NCBI GenBank assembly: GCA_020747065.1 | Contig: JAGMVK010000008.1 | Location: 682,001 to 746,000, forward strand | Source of the DNA: Cadophora sp. MPI-SDFR-AT-0126 | Taxonomy: Eukaryota > Ascomycota > Leotiomycetes > Helotiales > Ploettnerulaceae | DNA length: 64,000 nt | Direction: 5' to 3' | Shown here: in pieces, positions 47,301-58,788 of the stretch | Numbering within the stretch: position 1 is the stretch's first letter | Layout of the letters: every line of letters starts with the position of its first letter | Translations under genes and position numbers: made by a program | The notes under the pieces: generated by a model | Told to the model about the DNA's origin: nothing | The model's database searches: none | Seen by the model: the letters and a program-made list of their open reading frames with translations, nothing else

Positions 47301-47649
47301 CTCTCTCGAATCCCCACTCACCATTCTCCCATCTCATCAAAGCGACATGCACTGATTTGTATCGTGAGCCTCCCTGATTCGGAAATGAGGAACTGACAGC
47401 CTCAAATTTGTCAGCCTTGTGTACTTTGTCCCACAGTCAGCAACCTACTTTCTCAATATTCTCTGCCAAGCTGCTCAGATCCTTTAAATGCCATCCTAGT
47501 CGTGAGGTGTCATGTGTCCTAGGTGGTGAGGTCGAAGGAGTGCCGTCCGACTGATTGCTGTCTATGTCTGTATCCCTGTCATACACCGAGCTCCCTTCAG
47601 CAATCGAAGAGTCTCCATCTGATAGGATGAAGAATTCGGGTGAAGCCAT
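44348..47649 (-). CDS. Caspase-like protease fused to tetratricopeptide repeats
   Basis: Three exons: 47649-47449, 47373-47096, 46961-44348 (1030 residues); introns of 75 and 134 bp restore frame at EK-GGSRYKS and WA-SQHPGCP. After a disordered acidic 65-residue head comes a clan-CD caspase-type domain: YKSVHVALMRWE, WIIPSNESS, then LFILYYAGHG with catalytic His148 and VLVLLDCCAAAS with catalytic Cys192 (second Cys of the pair). A region with PHMLVSIALDED and RRWICGFPGL follows, typical of fungal proteins of this type. The last about 300 residues are kinesin-light-chain-type TPRs (LAYYNNYAFLLRTQGQLAEAEIAY, HPDTLASMNNVAAVCQARGKFSEAE, HPQTLVVANNLAVVLQ). Both catalytic residues are intact, so activity is expected. 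I infer TPR-controlled proteolysis in a cell-death or recognition pathway. Confidence 0.88.
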
Positions 47650-48814
47650 AGCGCAGTCGAAATTGTTAGGGTCTTGATGTCCGCCGCCTCATTTTTGTCG
47701 ATTATGTATTGTATCTCCCGGCAAAGAAGACCAAGAGATGCCTGGAGATGACAACTTGAGAGATACATCAAAGTTATTGACGTGCATATTGAACTATGCC
47801 TTATTCGTTTACCGAGTATATAGACTTCTGGTTGTTGCGGGGTGCTTCTTGATAGGCTAGGGCGTGACAACTTCGCCCCCAAACGCACAAAGCCTCAGAT
47901 GTACGGCAAGCAAGTATGCGGCTACTGTCTCGCCATCAGGATGCATGAAGGCACCCCTGCGCCTAGGACGACGGATCAGAAGCAGGGCGACAAAGCAATC
48001 AAATGGAATATCAAATTGATAGGAGAATAGAAACGAACAATAGAAGTATGATAGCGATGGATGAATTTGATGCAGAAAAAGAGAACGGAAGGCCCGGCTG
48101 CTGCGCTTTGGTGAAATTGGACTATCACGTGACTGCAACAAACAGACCGCCTGAAGCTGTGGCTCGTCGAGGAAAGTAAGTTAATAGCTTCGCTTAGCAG
48201 GACATTCTATGATCAGAGATTCCAGTTATACTTAGGATACGTTCAAGAAAGAGTTGAGTTGGATCCTGCTGTTTATTTTTCTCGAGAGTTTCGGCTCGGC
48301 AAATGATTCGGAAAAGGGGATTGGTCGAGCACAAGTCCACCAGAAATCGCGTTGACGTTCTACTCCCAGACTCAGATCTCTCAAAGATTGCCACAAAAAA
48401 AATAAAAAATAAAAATAAAAAAATACACGCGCAGTTGCATCGAAGTCACCTGCAGACTTGCTTCGTCCTGCTGGGGGGCCTTTGATAGAATGGGCTGAGT
48501 ATTACTAAGCCAAGGCTGTGACCTCAGCTGAGGGAGCTGAAAGTCAACGACAGTAAATCCATTTTGTGTGCTGAGCTGCTCGCCAATTGAGTATGAGGCA
48601 CAATTTAAACTCTTGTGCTTTTAGGAATAGCTGGAGAACCTCATATCTTCGCCACAGTGATCAGTCAAGCAAGAACTTGCTGTTGTATCGACTCTCTGCC
48701 CAGACTGTTCAACCCTGGCTCAAAAGACCGCTCCTCAACCATCGATCAATCAATACCGCAAAATTTGGCTAGTTCACACAAGTCAAAGACTCCACAAACC
48801 AGACAAGACTATCG
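47650..48814. promoter_or_regulatory. Divergent promoter, caspase-TPR / HET
   Basis: 1.16 kb between two start codons pointing apart. Contains an A-rich tract at about 48397-48425. No additional gene, and in particular no gasdermin-like frame, could be supported. Confidence 0.45.
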
Positions 48815-51137
48815 ATGGATGTCGAATGGCCCAATTTCACGCCGCTTGCTTCTCCAAGGTCATTCCGGCTTTTGAAGCTGGTAATCTTGCAAGAGCCCAG
48901 CAAAGATGCAGCTCAAGGGACGCACTTATGTCTCTTGTTGCGCAACTTTGACCTGGAAGGCTGCCCAGAGTATTATGCGTTGTCCTATACCTGGGGGAAC
49001 GCACTTTACTCATCCATCGAAAGCATTGAAGATGAGAAATCCGAACCACAAGAGCCGATCTATGTTGTCCTTGGAAGCGCAGAATCCGGACAAGAACTCA
49101 AGCCAGAAGGAACCACAATAGACTGGAGTGCATTCTCTATTAGCGAGAATCTCCGAGACGCGCTTGCACAACTAGCCAAATCTGGCTATGTTGACAAATG
49201 GTTGTGGATTGATGCCATCTGTATCGATCAACGGAATGTAGTTGAGAAAGGAACTCAAGTTGCAATGATGGGCGATATCTATTCGAACTCTTCGCAAGTT
49301 CTTGTCTGGCTCGGTTCCGATGCTTCTGATCTCGAGGACTTTCTTTGGCTGAATAACGACTTCCTTGCTGGTATTGGATTGTACATCCAGGAGTTTGGAC
49401 TCGAGGACTTGATGCAGCAAACACCTTTTAACCAAAAGCTACTAGGGTTCTTGAATCTCAAGCCACCCTGTGGGGACTGGGTACTCTGCTGGCAGAATTA
49501 CATGAGCTTCTGTCGACGAAGAAGATGGTTCTCGCGTATCGTACGGTTACTATTTCATCCCCCATATTGATCAATTTGTTCGGTAGTCAAGTGCGGAAGA
49601 GCTGATTTGAATACACGCTTAGTGGATAGTCCAAGAGGTCGCGCTTGCACGAGATGTTATAGTTCTTTGCAGGGAGTCGACGATACCATGGTACAATGTC
49701 GACACGCTTAGCAGGCTACTTCGAGTACTGGGATGGCAACCAATGGTTGGTCTTAGCGCGGCTAAAGCTTTTGGAAGAGCTATTGGAGATGAGACTATTA
49801 GGATCTCCGTTATCGTAGATCGTCTGCAAGCTACTGTCAACCGTGGCTCGGCCGCGGAACCGGCCACCCTCCCTGCACGGTCTCCAACGACGTCGAACTC
49901 TCAAATTCAAGGCCAGGGAACAGCTGGAGAAACGGAATTTTACTCGTCGCTTCAGAAGTTGCTACTCGATACCAGACCATACTCAGCTACTGACTCAAGA
50001 GACAAGATTTTCGGAGTTCTTGGTATCGCACAGAAAGCATTACCCTCAGATATGGAGATGCCTTTGAGGCCAGACTACAGCCCAGGGTCGACAGCGCAAA
50101 GCGCCTTCGCCTCAATTGCGACTCTGCTCCTCGAGAAATTACCTAGACTTTCAAATCTTTCCCATGTCGAAGATAAGGGGAGTCGACGAGTTGCAGGATT
50201 ACCGTCTTGGGTCCCAGACTACACAAGCACTTTAATGCCCGTCCCGTTGACGTCTATACGTGGAGAAAACTTTGACTTTGATTGCTGCCCGGACGACGGT
50301 CTGCCAAAAACACAGCATACCATAGATGGGTCATCACTTAGCCTAAATGGGGCACCATTCGATCGAGTTTCCGAAGTTGCCGTGCCGATGTGGGACATCA
50401 TCAAATCGTCAGACATAAGTTCCTGCTTAACACTCTGTAAGGGAATCAAGCAGCCATATTTGGATACAAATCAAGATGCCGGTGAAGTGCTTTGGAGGAC
50501 TATGATCGCGAACTCGCACAATTCTGAACCAGCAACCGATACAATGAGCGGTGTGTTCAACATATGGGCTCAGAATAGATTAGCGGCCAAAATGACTCCA
50601 GAAATCATGGTTCGAGACGCAACAGGCGCAATAACATCCAATGTTAAGCTTGACGAGGCTCTACTCCGTAGTCAGCTAAGTAGCCTCCAAGCCCTGCATG
50701 ACGCTTCGATTGGCAAGTTATCTCTGCCTACGGTAGATGCGGTACTTACCTCAGCGAGACAAATGCATCATTTCAAGCTACAAGATTTCGTCTCACAGGG
50801 TAACAACATCCTTGATCCAAATGACCCGTTTCCTACTGCTGCCGAGCAGTTGAATCGAATTGAGAGGAATGCGGCAGCTTTCCACACTGCGCTTAGCCCC
50901 ACGATGCCATTCAGACGACTCTATTTGACTGAGAAGGGGTATCTTGGTCTAGGTCCGGAGTCGACGGCGGTTGGAGACCAGGTATTCATGCTACAATCTG
51001 CGCGAGTTCCGTTCGTATTGCGAGACAATGCAGATGGTTCGTTCGAGCTCATCGGGGAGACTTACGTGCATGAATTTATGGACGGACGGATGGCTGAAGA
51101 GCTGAAATGTGAGCTGGGCCAGATTCACATACGCTAA
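48815..51137 (+). CDS. HET-domain (heterokaryon incompatibility) protein
   Basis: Two exons, 48815-49540 and 49623-51137 (746 residues), split at RRRWFSRI-WIVQEVAL, inside the third HET block. The three signature blocks of the HET domain (PF06985) are present: YYALSYTWGN near residue 54, WLWIDAICIDQRNVVEKGTQ with MMGDIYSNSSQVLVWLGS around 128-170, and the RRRWFSRIWIVQE block near 236. The middle includes TRPYSATDSRDKIFGVLGIA, another common element; the C-terminus ends in a conserved-looking EFMDGRMAEELK segment typical of HET proteins. HET domains, distantly TIR-like, cause growth arrest or death when non-self is sensed. No NACHT or repeat domain is fused. Head to head with the caspase-TPR gene. 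Confidence 0.93.
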
Positions 51138-51836
51138 GATGAGTTCGTGTCTGTGAATGAGCGAGAGTCTCCATCGTGTTTCGCTGGTGAAGCTACGTGA
51201 TATGGAGATCGCAACACACAACTCTTCTTACTTACTGCTAGACTTAGAAGAGCGAGGGAGCAAGCACGAATGAAGTTTACATCGTCCAAACTCTCTTCCT
51301 ACCGAAATATCCGTTTTCACTTGTAACCGGACGCCGGACGCCGGACGCGTCACCCTTCGTTCTTTTCTTGTATTGATGGGTGCAAAATAGACGAATAGAC
51401 AAGGGGAAAATTTTGTTGCATATCGCAGCTTTGTTTACTTTCAGAAGGCGAATTGTTGGCGACCACAAGCCGATAGTGTCGCTTACGGCACTCAAAGTGT
51501 CGAGACCACTCCACGACTAACAAGAGTCTCCAGCATTTCGCTTGAGCTGTATTTGTAGGCATAGATTGTTTCAAACTTCTCAACAAGTAATGAGTGTTGG
51601 ATTTCCGGATCATTGTCCCTTCTAGTCCTTACAAGTTGCAACCTGCGAGGTCACTAGGAAATGATACTGAGCTTCCTATTTGGGGATAGGCTGCATACAC
51701 CTGGTACTAGTTCATAAGTCCCCTCACGACTCCGAAGACATCCCACCCTGCCAAGTCGTTTCTCCATTATTCTTAAACAATTTAAGCTCTTCTTGCCAAG
51801 CATCCACGAAGCACGTCTCTAGGTCAATCGTCACGC
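51138..51836. other. Intergenic, 0.7 kb
   Basis: No supported gene. Contains a short tandem repeat at 51327-51347. Confidence 0.55.
51327..51347. repeat. CCGGACG heptamer, three copies
   Basis: Three perfect tandem copies of ccggacg, followed by cgt. Confidence 0.9.
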
Positions 51837-52839
51837 ATGGCTGCTCCAATTTCTCCAGATTCCATCAAGGAGGGCACGATCCCGTTTACCCCACCAGGAA
51901 CCGATAAGAGTTGTCAAACCTGGTACAAAATCTTTGGATCGCTCCAAACAACATCTCGCCTACCCCTCATTGTTCTCCATGGCGGTCCAGGACTAAGTCA
52001 CGACTATCTTCTCCCCATGCAAGAACTCTGGACTCTGCATCGAATCCCCGTAATCTTCTATGACCAAATCGGCAACGGCAAATCAACCCACCTCCCAGAA
52101 ACCAAGGGCAACGAAACATTCTGGAAAGAAGAAATCTTCTGGGACGAATTAGATAATCTGATTCAAGGTCTGGGGTTGAAAGAGTATGATGTCCTCGGGC
52201 AGAGCTGGGGCGGCATGCTGGGGTCGAAATGGGCTGGGATCCGGAACCCGAAGGGATTGAGGAGATTGATATTGAGTAATTCTCCGGCTGATCTTAATGA
52301 GTGGGAAAGGGCGTATGCGGGATATAGAAAGTTGTTGCCGGAAGATGTGGAGGCGAAGTTGAGGAAAGGAGAGGACGCTGAGGATTGGGAGGGAAAAGAG
52401 TACGAGGAGGCCTTGATGTTCTTCTTTTCGAAGCATATGATTACTGTCAAGCCGATGCCGGCTGAGCTTTTGGAGAGTTTGGCGTGGGCTGGAAGGGATG
52501 GTACGGTTGCGATGACTATGTGAGCTGTCCCCTTCTATTTAATTTGGAATTAGGATTTAGGATGTCTGTGCTAACCGAAGTAGGTCAGGGCCAGATGAGT
52601 TCAAGTCTAGAGGTGTATTGAAGAACTGGTCAGCAGCTGAAGCTGCGAAGGGCATCGAAGTCCCAACTCTGGTGATCAATGGGGTGAATGAGGGGGCAAG
52701 CGATGAGGCTGTGAAGCCATTTGTGGAGGGCATCAAGAACGTAAAATGGGTCAAGCTCGAGAACAGCACTCATTGTCCACTGCACGAGGAGAAGGAGAAC
52801 TATTTGCAGGTCGTGTCGGACTTCTTGTTAAGCGAGTAG
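51837..52839 (+). CDS. Proline iminopeptidase / L-amino-acid amidase-like alpha/beta hydrolase
   Basis: Two exons, 51837-52519 and 52584-52839 (312 residues), joined AMTM-SGPDEF. Member of peptidase family S33: the oxyanion HGGPG motif at residues 48-52, YDQIGNGKS around 75-83, and the nucleophile elbow GQSWGG with Ser123. The catalytic Asp is probably in the NEGASDEAV segment and the His in NSTHCPLHEE near the end. Related fungal enzymes release N-terminal proline or hydrolyse small amides and esters. No signal peptide, so likely cytosolic. Codon use shifts from C-rich to G-rich at about 52180. It lies next to the saponin-hydrolase cluster on one side and the HET gene on the other; I see no evidence that it belongs to either. 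Confidence 0.9.
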
Positions 52840-53816
52840 ACCTGTCCTGGTCTGTTACGTATAAATTGTAGCGCTGGATTCTTGTAATTGCCATTTCCCA
52901 ATTTAATTCCAACACAACTTAGATTGAGAATGCGGAGTGGCCTGAAAATTGTTTTCAATGTGTGAAAAGAAAGGGGTAGGCCTGGCTGTCTACTAACTCA
53001 AGATGAGCTGTCAGTGACATGGAGAATTATCCCACGAGCTTTCTACAAGACAGTGTGAAATGATTCCCTGAAACCTTTTTACGTGGACTGGTAACTGTAT
53101 CCGGTCTTCCAGCTGGATGTTATGCGCCTGGGAGTCAATTTATACATCGTTTGTAACTCGCTTACGTTTCCTCGTTGAAGCTGTTACATCGCTGCAGGCA
53201 CGCAAACATGCATCACTCCACAGCAGAGTACATGCAGAAGCCCGTGTTAATTCTGGTGAATTAGGTTCTTGAATCCTACAACGCACTTTGACGGCTCTCC
53301 ATAAGTGTCACGGGCAGCCACGGCATGTATTGCTGGTGCAGAAAGGCCGGTATTTGCGGCTAAGGGGAACAACATCCTATGCATTACACAATCATGTGAA
53401 GTTGGGGGAGTTTGGGCGAGCGCCAGGTCATCCAGCTGTGTTTTTAGAACTTGAGCATGAGGGATGGAATAATTTACAATGCAGTAGCCAAGAACTTGCT
53501 TGGTCCGTTAATAGCAGATTGTACTGGTATTCCACAAGTGGACCTCACTGAAAACCAAACTAAAAAATAAGTGACGCCCCTTTCACCTTTTACTATAACA
53601 CGCAGAACTTAATGCTTTGATGTTATGAATTAACCAAGTGTAGTATTGTTCCATATCGTTGGAGTTCAGTAGCGAATTCCTCGTCAGTTTCAACCCCAAA
53701 TGCCATTCTGTACCAGTCCTTATGTCCTCTCTGAAAACTGCACTTGACCTCGATTCACAATTTAAAGCAACACCATTCCGTCGATAGCTACCTGGGCTGG
53801 CAACCTTGAGACGGTC
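52840..53816. other. Intergenic, 1 kb
   Basis: Between two convergent genes; no supported gene. Confidence 0.55.
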
Positions 53817-55825
53817 TTACGTAAAATTCGCTGGTTGTCGATATGTTATGCCGTCGATGGTGGTAACGAGTGTGCCATTTGCGTTGAAAAAGTTCGTCAA
53901 GACATCAATCGATAGGTGAAAACCGTCCGAACTGGTTACTTTCGTAGCGGTAACGGTGCCAGTTGATGTCAGGTTTGAGTACCAGTCTACATGGTTGAGG
54001 GTCGGGGTAACAAAGTCACGCGTAACCATTTCGTTGCCCACGAGAGTGTTGATGCCGTCGTTGGAAAAGTTGGTGTATTTGACGCCGACGGACGAAACAG
54101 CAGTCCCAGCACTGTTCCAAGTGATGTTGACTTTGGCGAAGCCACAAGCTTTGCCTTTCAATGTATAGATCCCTGGTGCTGGCTCAGGTCGTACTGGGTA
54201 ATGACTTTCAACCTCATACGGTGTGCCCCAAGGAACGACATCCGAGATAGGCTTGACTCTGGGCAGTTTCAGGGGCTTGCGGTCAACGAGATATGCTACC
54301 ATCAATCGTTGGACTCTCCCACCCTGCGCTGTCGATACAGGGCAAGGTAATGGATTGGGGCCGCCGCACGCAGGTGACAAAGTTAATTCTTCCCAACATG
54401 CAATCTTGGTTCCATCTGATGACCATTTTGGATCGGCTCTCGAATTCCACTGGGGATCGTTAATGCTCCCTACGAAAAGTGCTTGAGTTAGTATTTGCCT
54501 GGTTTGGGTATTCAAGGGAACGAAGACACTGGTGGAATAACCTGGGCATCAGTGATTGATTGGCTCGGTGATTACGTACCCAGGCTTCCATCGCCAGCGT
54601 AAGAGAGCTTTTGTCCCTGGTAAGAGCCACGATCGCCATATTGATCGATCAACCAAGGAGTGAAAAATCGCCTAATACCATTATTGCGAGTAGAGGAGGC
54701 CACAGTTGTAGCGACGATGTCTACCATTGGTGGAATCCCCCGCATGCCTGCCATAAACATTTGTCGATTGCTACCTCTCGTGTCCAGAACAACATGCCAT
54801 TTGTTATCAGGAGAGATGTCAACGGGGTCTGCGTATTCTGGGTGAGAAGTTAACCTGCGAATCTTCCCTGTGGTTAAGTGCACGGCGAACACGTCGATGT
54901 TGGATGACTCGGCTGGGTACCCTACGTAGCTGACTTCATCGCCTCGACCGCTGAAGCCACGTAGCTCGCCAATGGAAATAGCTTCTGGATTGTAGAAGAT
55001 CTCGTCCCCCTCTACAGATATTGGTTGAATGTCCGTCATGTTAAACAAGCCAACTAAATTAACCAGATCGTATCGTTGAGCAAGCGGCGTGCCAGTGGTT
55101 GGAGCCGGATTGAAGACAAGTCTGCCCATGAAAGAAACCTGGTTAAGGCCACCTTTGGAAATTCCGATTGTATTGAAAGTAAGATGCACATCGTCTGGAT
55201 TGAGTCTCAACTCACGCATTGTCGTGCCGGGCCCAGAACCATCCGCTCGATTGTTGGCGCGTATAGGTGTAATGTGTACTTTCTCTGGAGAGCAGCGCGG
55301 GCTGGCAATTTTCTCTTTTCCGCAGTCCACGATATTGTTACCAGCCAGCACACGGCGTCCATCTTTGAAGGCTTGGGGATAATCCATATCTGGTACACGT
55401 CCAATTTGGTTTGCAGCCGATACGCCACAGGTAATGCATTTCCATGAATCTCCATTTGGAAATCTCTTGCCATCGGACTTTACGACAATCAAGTTCAAGC
55501 CAGTGTAGATACTCGCCGGATCAGGAGCAGCGGGAGCGCCAGTGAAGTTGATCGAAGCAACCACATGGATGTTGTCTGGCAAGAAGTTACCGCTGAAAAG
55601 GTGCGTGTCGATGGGCACGCAGCCAGTCCCGTGAGGATTGATTTCCCGCGTGCATGCTCCTACGGCATCGCTTGTCACCACCGGAGGTAGGAACAATTCT
55701 TTGACCACGATCTTCTCAGGCTTGGGTGGAGGCGGGATTTCTGGGATTTTTGGCGCGCCTGGTGCACCGTTCACAAGAGCTCCACCGCCGATGATGGCTA
55801 CTATGGTGGCGAGGATGAAACGCAT
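53817..55825 (-). CDS. Secreted saponin-hydrolase-like protein (beta-propeller fold)
   Basis: Two exons, 55825-54580 and 54469-53817 (632 residues), joined GSLG-SINDPQWN. The N-terminus is a signal peptide (MRFILATIVAIIGGGALVNG) followed by a Pro/Lys linker. The body matches what I recall of fungal saponin (soyasaponin) hydrolases: GACTREINPHGTGC, SGNFLPDNIHVVASINFTGA, SWKCITCGV, DDVHLTFNTI and ELRGFSGRGDEVSYVGYP. Repeated short strands such as IRRLTSHPEYADPVDISPD and ADPKWSSDGTKIACW are TolB-like propeller blades. N-glycosylation sequons occur (NFT, NMT, NLT). Enzymes of this type remove sugar from plant triterpenoid saponins outside the cell. Its start codon faces the Zn2Cys6 gene; the GH1 and sugar transporter follow. 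The family call rests on memory of these motifs. Confidence 0.85.
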
Positions 55826-56653
55826 GTTTTATGGAGGCGGTATCACTATATGGATTGAAAGTCAGTCAAATCCTGTTGATAAGGATGGTCCGAGAACAAG
55901 AGCTAGAAAGAATGTCATACATCCCGCCTTGAAGGCTGCTTCGTTCGTCGAAGGAGAACGTTGAATTTCAGCCGGACCTGACGTACTTGTACCAGTGTTG
56001 CAGCAAAAGAGTTCGGCATGAGTTTCCAGGTTCCAGACTTGCGAGGTATTCAAGTTGTTCTGATATACTCTCTATGGTACGCCTTGTCTTCTGTCCCGTG
56101 CTGCAAAGCCGGGAGCATTCATAGCCTCCAAATATCTGGATCGTTTCCCCGCGTCTAAAAGTACCGTACTGCAAGGATTTTTCTTGCGTTAAATTCTTCT
56201 CCTGATCTGCTGAAGAATCTGGTTCCCGGGTCCAACTGGAATAGGAAAGTTGATCGCAACAGAAGCCTCCCGCGGAAGCTTGTAAGCAGGCTTCAACATC
56301 AACATCTTTGCCCCCACGGAAATGGGTAGCGATCAACGCTGAAGACATCCCCAGCACGGCAGTTGAAGCAGAAATTATTTGGCAAACTTCCGCTCCCAGT
56401 CCGACCAGGATCCTGGAGTGGGAAGAGGACATAGCGGGAATGGGTCCTCCTTGCGGTACTTGAAAGCGCGTCGGTATCTCAAGCCTTTGGTCTGCCGGCG
56501 AATTGATCAGGTTCAGATCAGATGATAGCCTCAAGCAACAGGAAACAAGCAATTTCGTCAAACTCTGTCCTCGCAAAGCCACGGCCCAAGGCCAAGTATG
56601 GAGTATGGTGGAGAAACCCCACCTTTCGGCCTGCCACAATCCAATATACGGAC

Positions 56654-56680
56654 TATACGACGGTATACGACGTATACGAC
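56654..56680. repeat. TATACGAC direct repeat, three copies
   Basis: Three copies of tatacgac spaced by one or two bases, about 280 bp upstream of the regulator's start. Confidence 0.85.
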
Positions 56681-56741
56681 AGGAAACGAGACTTAACCTT
56701 ACGCGAGCGGATTATATATAGTAGAAGCATGGGCCCCGACA

Positions 56742-56755
56742 AAATCCGCGGATTT
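56742..56755. promoter_or_regulatory. 14-bp perfect palindrome AAATCCGCGGATTT
   Basis: Two CGG triplets facing outward with no spacer (CCG-CGG) inside a perfect inverted repeat, 203 bp before the Zn2Cys6 start. Zn2Cys6 dimers bind paired CGG triplets, so this is a candidate operator, possibly for autoregulation. Confidence 0.5.
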
Positions 56756-56843
56756 CGATCAGTATCCATCTATCCATTATCCACGGTCATCGTTACGGCG
56801 ACAACGCTCTCCTAATTCGAGCTGCATGCACGTGAATCTTCTG

Positions 56844-56851
56844 TCCGCGGA
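56844..56851. promoter_or_regulatory. TCCGCGGA palindrome
   Basis: Second CCGCGG palindrome in the same promoter, 107 bp before the regulator start and sharing the TCCGCGGA core with the first. Confidence 0.45.
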
Positions 56852-56957
56852 AATTTCACAATTTCGATTCATCTTCATCTGACACTGTTCCCCGTACCCC
56901 GCTCCCCAGTCCTCCTTGTTCCCCATTTTCTTACATGGATCCAGATGATCCAGCCCC

Positions 56958-58788
56958 ATGGAGGCGGCAGCGACGATCACGACATCTCACTCACCAGTAT
57001 TGTTTCGTTCCTGCGATAATTGCAGAAAAAGGAAAACTAAATGTGGCTCCGAGCAGCCGTGCGCCAACTGTCGTACATCCAACCTTGTCTGTCAGTATAC
57101 TGTACGGCGCCGGAATCGCGTTCGACAGGCTCCTCGGAAAATCGCACAGACCATAAACAGCAGCCCATCGGCAAGGCCATGGCCAAATGCACGTATTACG
57201 GGCCTGCCGCTGGAGAGCATATCGCACCATCAGAGCTTGAATTTGACCATGTCGAACTCGCATGGAAATGACCATGACCATGGGCATGGGTCAGCTGTCG
57301 GACAAGGTGACTGCGACCCATCGCAGTCGTTACCACCTGCAGGTTTCTCTATCGTGTTGCCATCTGCACAGCTGGAGGACTGGTTTGGCATAGTTGACAC
57401 GATCCGGAGCGACCTGCTACTCTCCATCCAAGCTGCACTGCCCTCCGTGCCGATTTTGGGTATCGTCAATGATTGCATTGCCCTGTTCATGCAATACACT
57501 TTCCCAACCTCGCCCATAGTCCATGAGGCTACAGTTCGAGCAGATGCTCAGGTTTACTTTTCTGAGACTGCATCGAAAGATATCTTCAAATCTAACGATA
57601 TCCATCAAAGCGTGAAGCATATGAGGGCGTTTACTCTAGTTACTGCGGTGTGCGCGTCAACGGCATCGGTCATGCCCGAATCACTGTTGCCCTATGGAAG
57701 GATTGTTGCTGTACCATTTTTTCGATCTTCTCGACAAATGCTGAAAAGTTATGAAGAGTACGATGTGGAACAGCCGGACTCGTCATCCCTGAGCATTAGA
57801 GACCTGCAGTATTCCGCCGCGCAACACATAACTGGAAGAAGCAGGCTGGCATACCATGTCATGGGTCAAGCGAGCCTCATAGCCGAGTCTTTACATCTGT
57901 ATCAGGAAAGTTCGCTTAGTAAGAAGGCGCCCATTGAGTCTCAGCTATTACGATTAACTTTCTGGCATCTTTACCTCTCCGATGCTTCGTCGGTGTGTCT
58001 GAAGACCCGAGCAGGTATTCTCAATCAATCCTTTCCCAAGGGACGCATCGATACACATCACAGCGGAGGATGTTCTGTTCCTCTTCTGGATCCAAGCGAC
58101 CCACAATACGGAGGATTCTTTGAAGAACGTCTACTGCTTGGCTTCCACCTGATGGAACGCCTTTGGTCATCAGCTGCAAGAATCGTCTTGGATATGAGAA
58201 ATTACGAGGGTACACAAGATGGCAAGAAGTCTCTTATTGAACGACTGGCATTTGTATTCTATGACTTCATTGGAATAATGGACGAAATGCCTCCTTGGTT
58301 AAAGATCTCGAATCTCGTTGCTTCATCCGAAGATAGAGATATGGAAATCTTTCAAAAGAAGTCTTTCTGGGTACAAAGGTGCACTTTGACCATGACATTC
58401 CATTGCTTGAGACTTGTCATTTTGCAACAATGTATTGAGGATGGGTTGCTGGGTGTCGTAGGTCTCGACGATGAGCCTCTGAAAATAGTAATGAGGAAAG
58501 CCGAGTGGATAAAAGATTTCGTGGAGACGATGGAGGACATTCCCTTCGTCTATCATCAGATCAAAGGGGAACCCAGCGTCAGTCAACCTCAAACGATTTT
58601 CAGTTGATGACTACATGCTAACCATAAGATAGGTCCAACGAATTCGGCTCGTTGGCACAATTCTGCTCGAAATGATACAGAACATTAAGAGCGATGCAGT
58701 CAAGTCACGAATGCAATCTTATTTCAAGCGCCTTCTCGACATTCTGTCGAGATTGAACTCAAAAGCATCTGAGGAACTCGTCGCTTAG
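56958..58788 (+). CDS. Zn2Cys6 fungal-specific transcription factor
   Basis: Two exons, 56958-58577 and 58633-58788 (591 residues), joined GEPS-VQRIRLV. The binuclear zinc cluster lies at residues 19-45 with six cysteines spaced C-X2-C-X6-C-X5-C-X2-C-X6-C (CDNC, KTKC, PCANC, LVC), followed by a basic linker (RRRNRVRQAPRK). The rest resembles the fungal-specific regulatory region: FPTSPIVHEAT, RAFTLVTAVCA, QYSAAQHITGR, LRLTFWHLYLSD. Flanked by the saponin-hydrolase-like gene (divergent) and the sugar transporter (convergent), so it is the likely local regulator. A plus-strand ATG 23 bases upstream (56935) opens a 73-codon overlapping frame in another phase and could dampen translation, or may lie outside the mRNA. 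Confidence 0.92.

Larger units (their letters stand above)
55826..56957. promoter_or_regulatory. Divergent promoter, saponin-hydrolase-like / Zn2Cys6 regulator
   Basis: 1.13 kb between start codons pointing apart. Contains three CCGCGG sites (56270-56275, within 56742-56755, within 56844-56851) and a tatacgac direct repeat. A 224-codon minus-strand frame (55968-56639) has no motif and is not called. Confidence 0.6.

Noticed and set aside
47650..48814. Possible gasdermin-like partner gene next to the caspase-TPR protease
   Set aside because: Fungal gasdermin-like genes can neighbour proteases, so I looked, but no frame of suitable length or pattern is present.
55968..56639. 224-codon minus-strand open frame between the saponin-hydrolase-like and regulator genes
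   Set aside because: No recognisable motif, odd Cys/Ser-rich composition, and it occupies a divergent promoter region; more likely chance.
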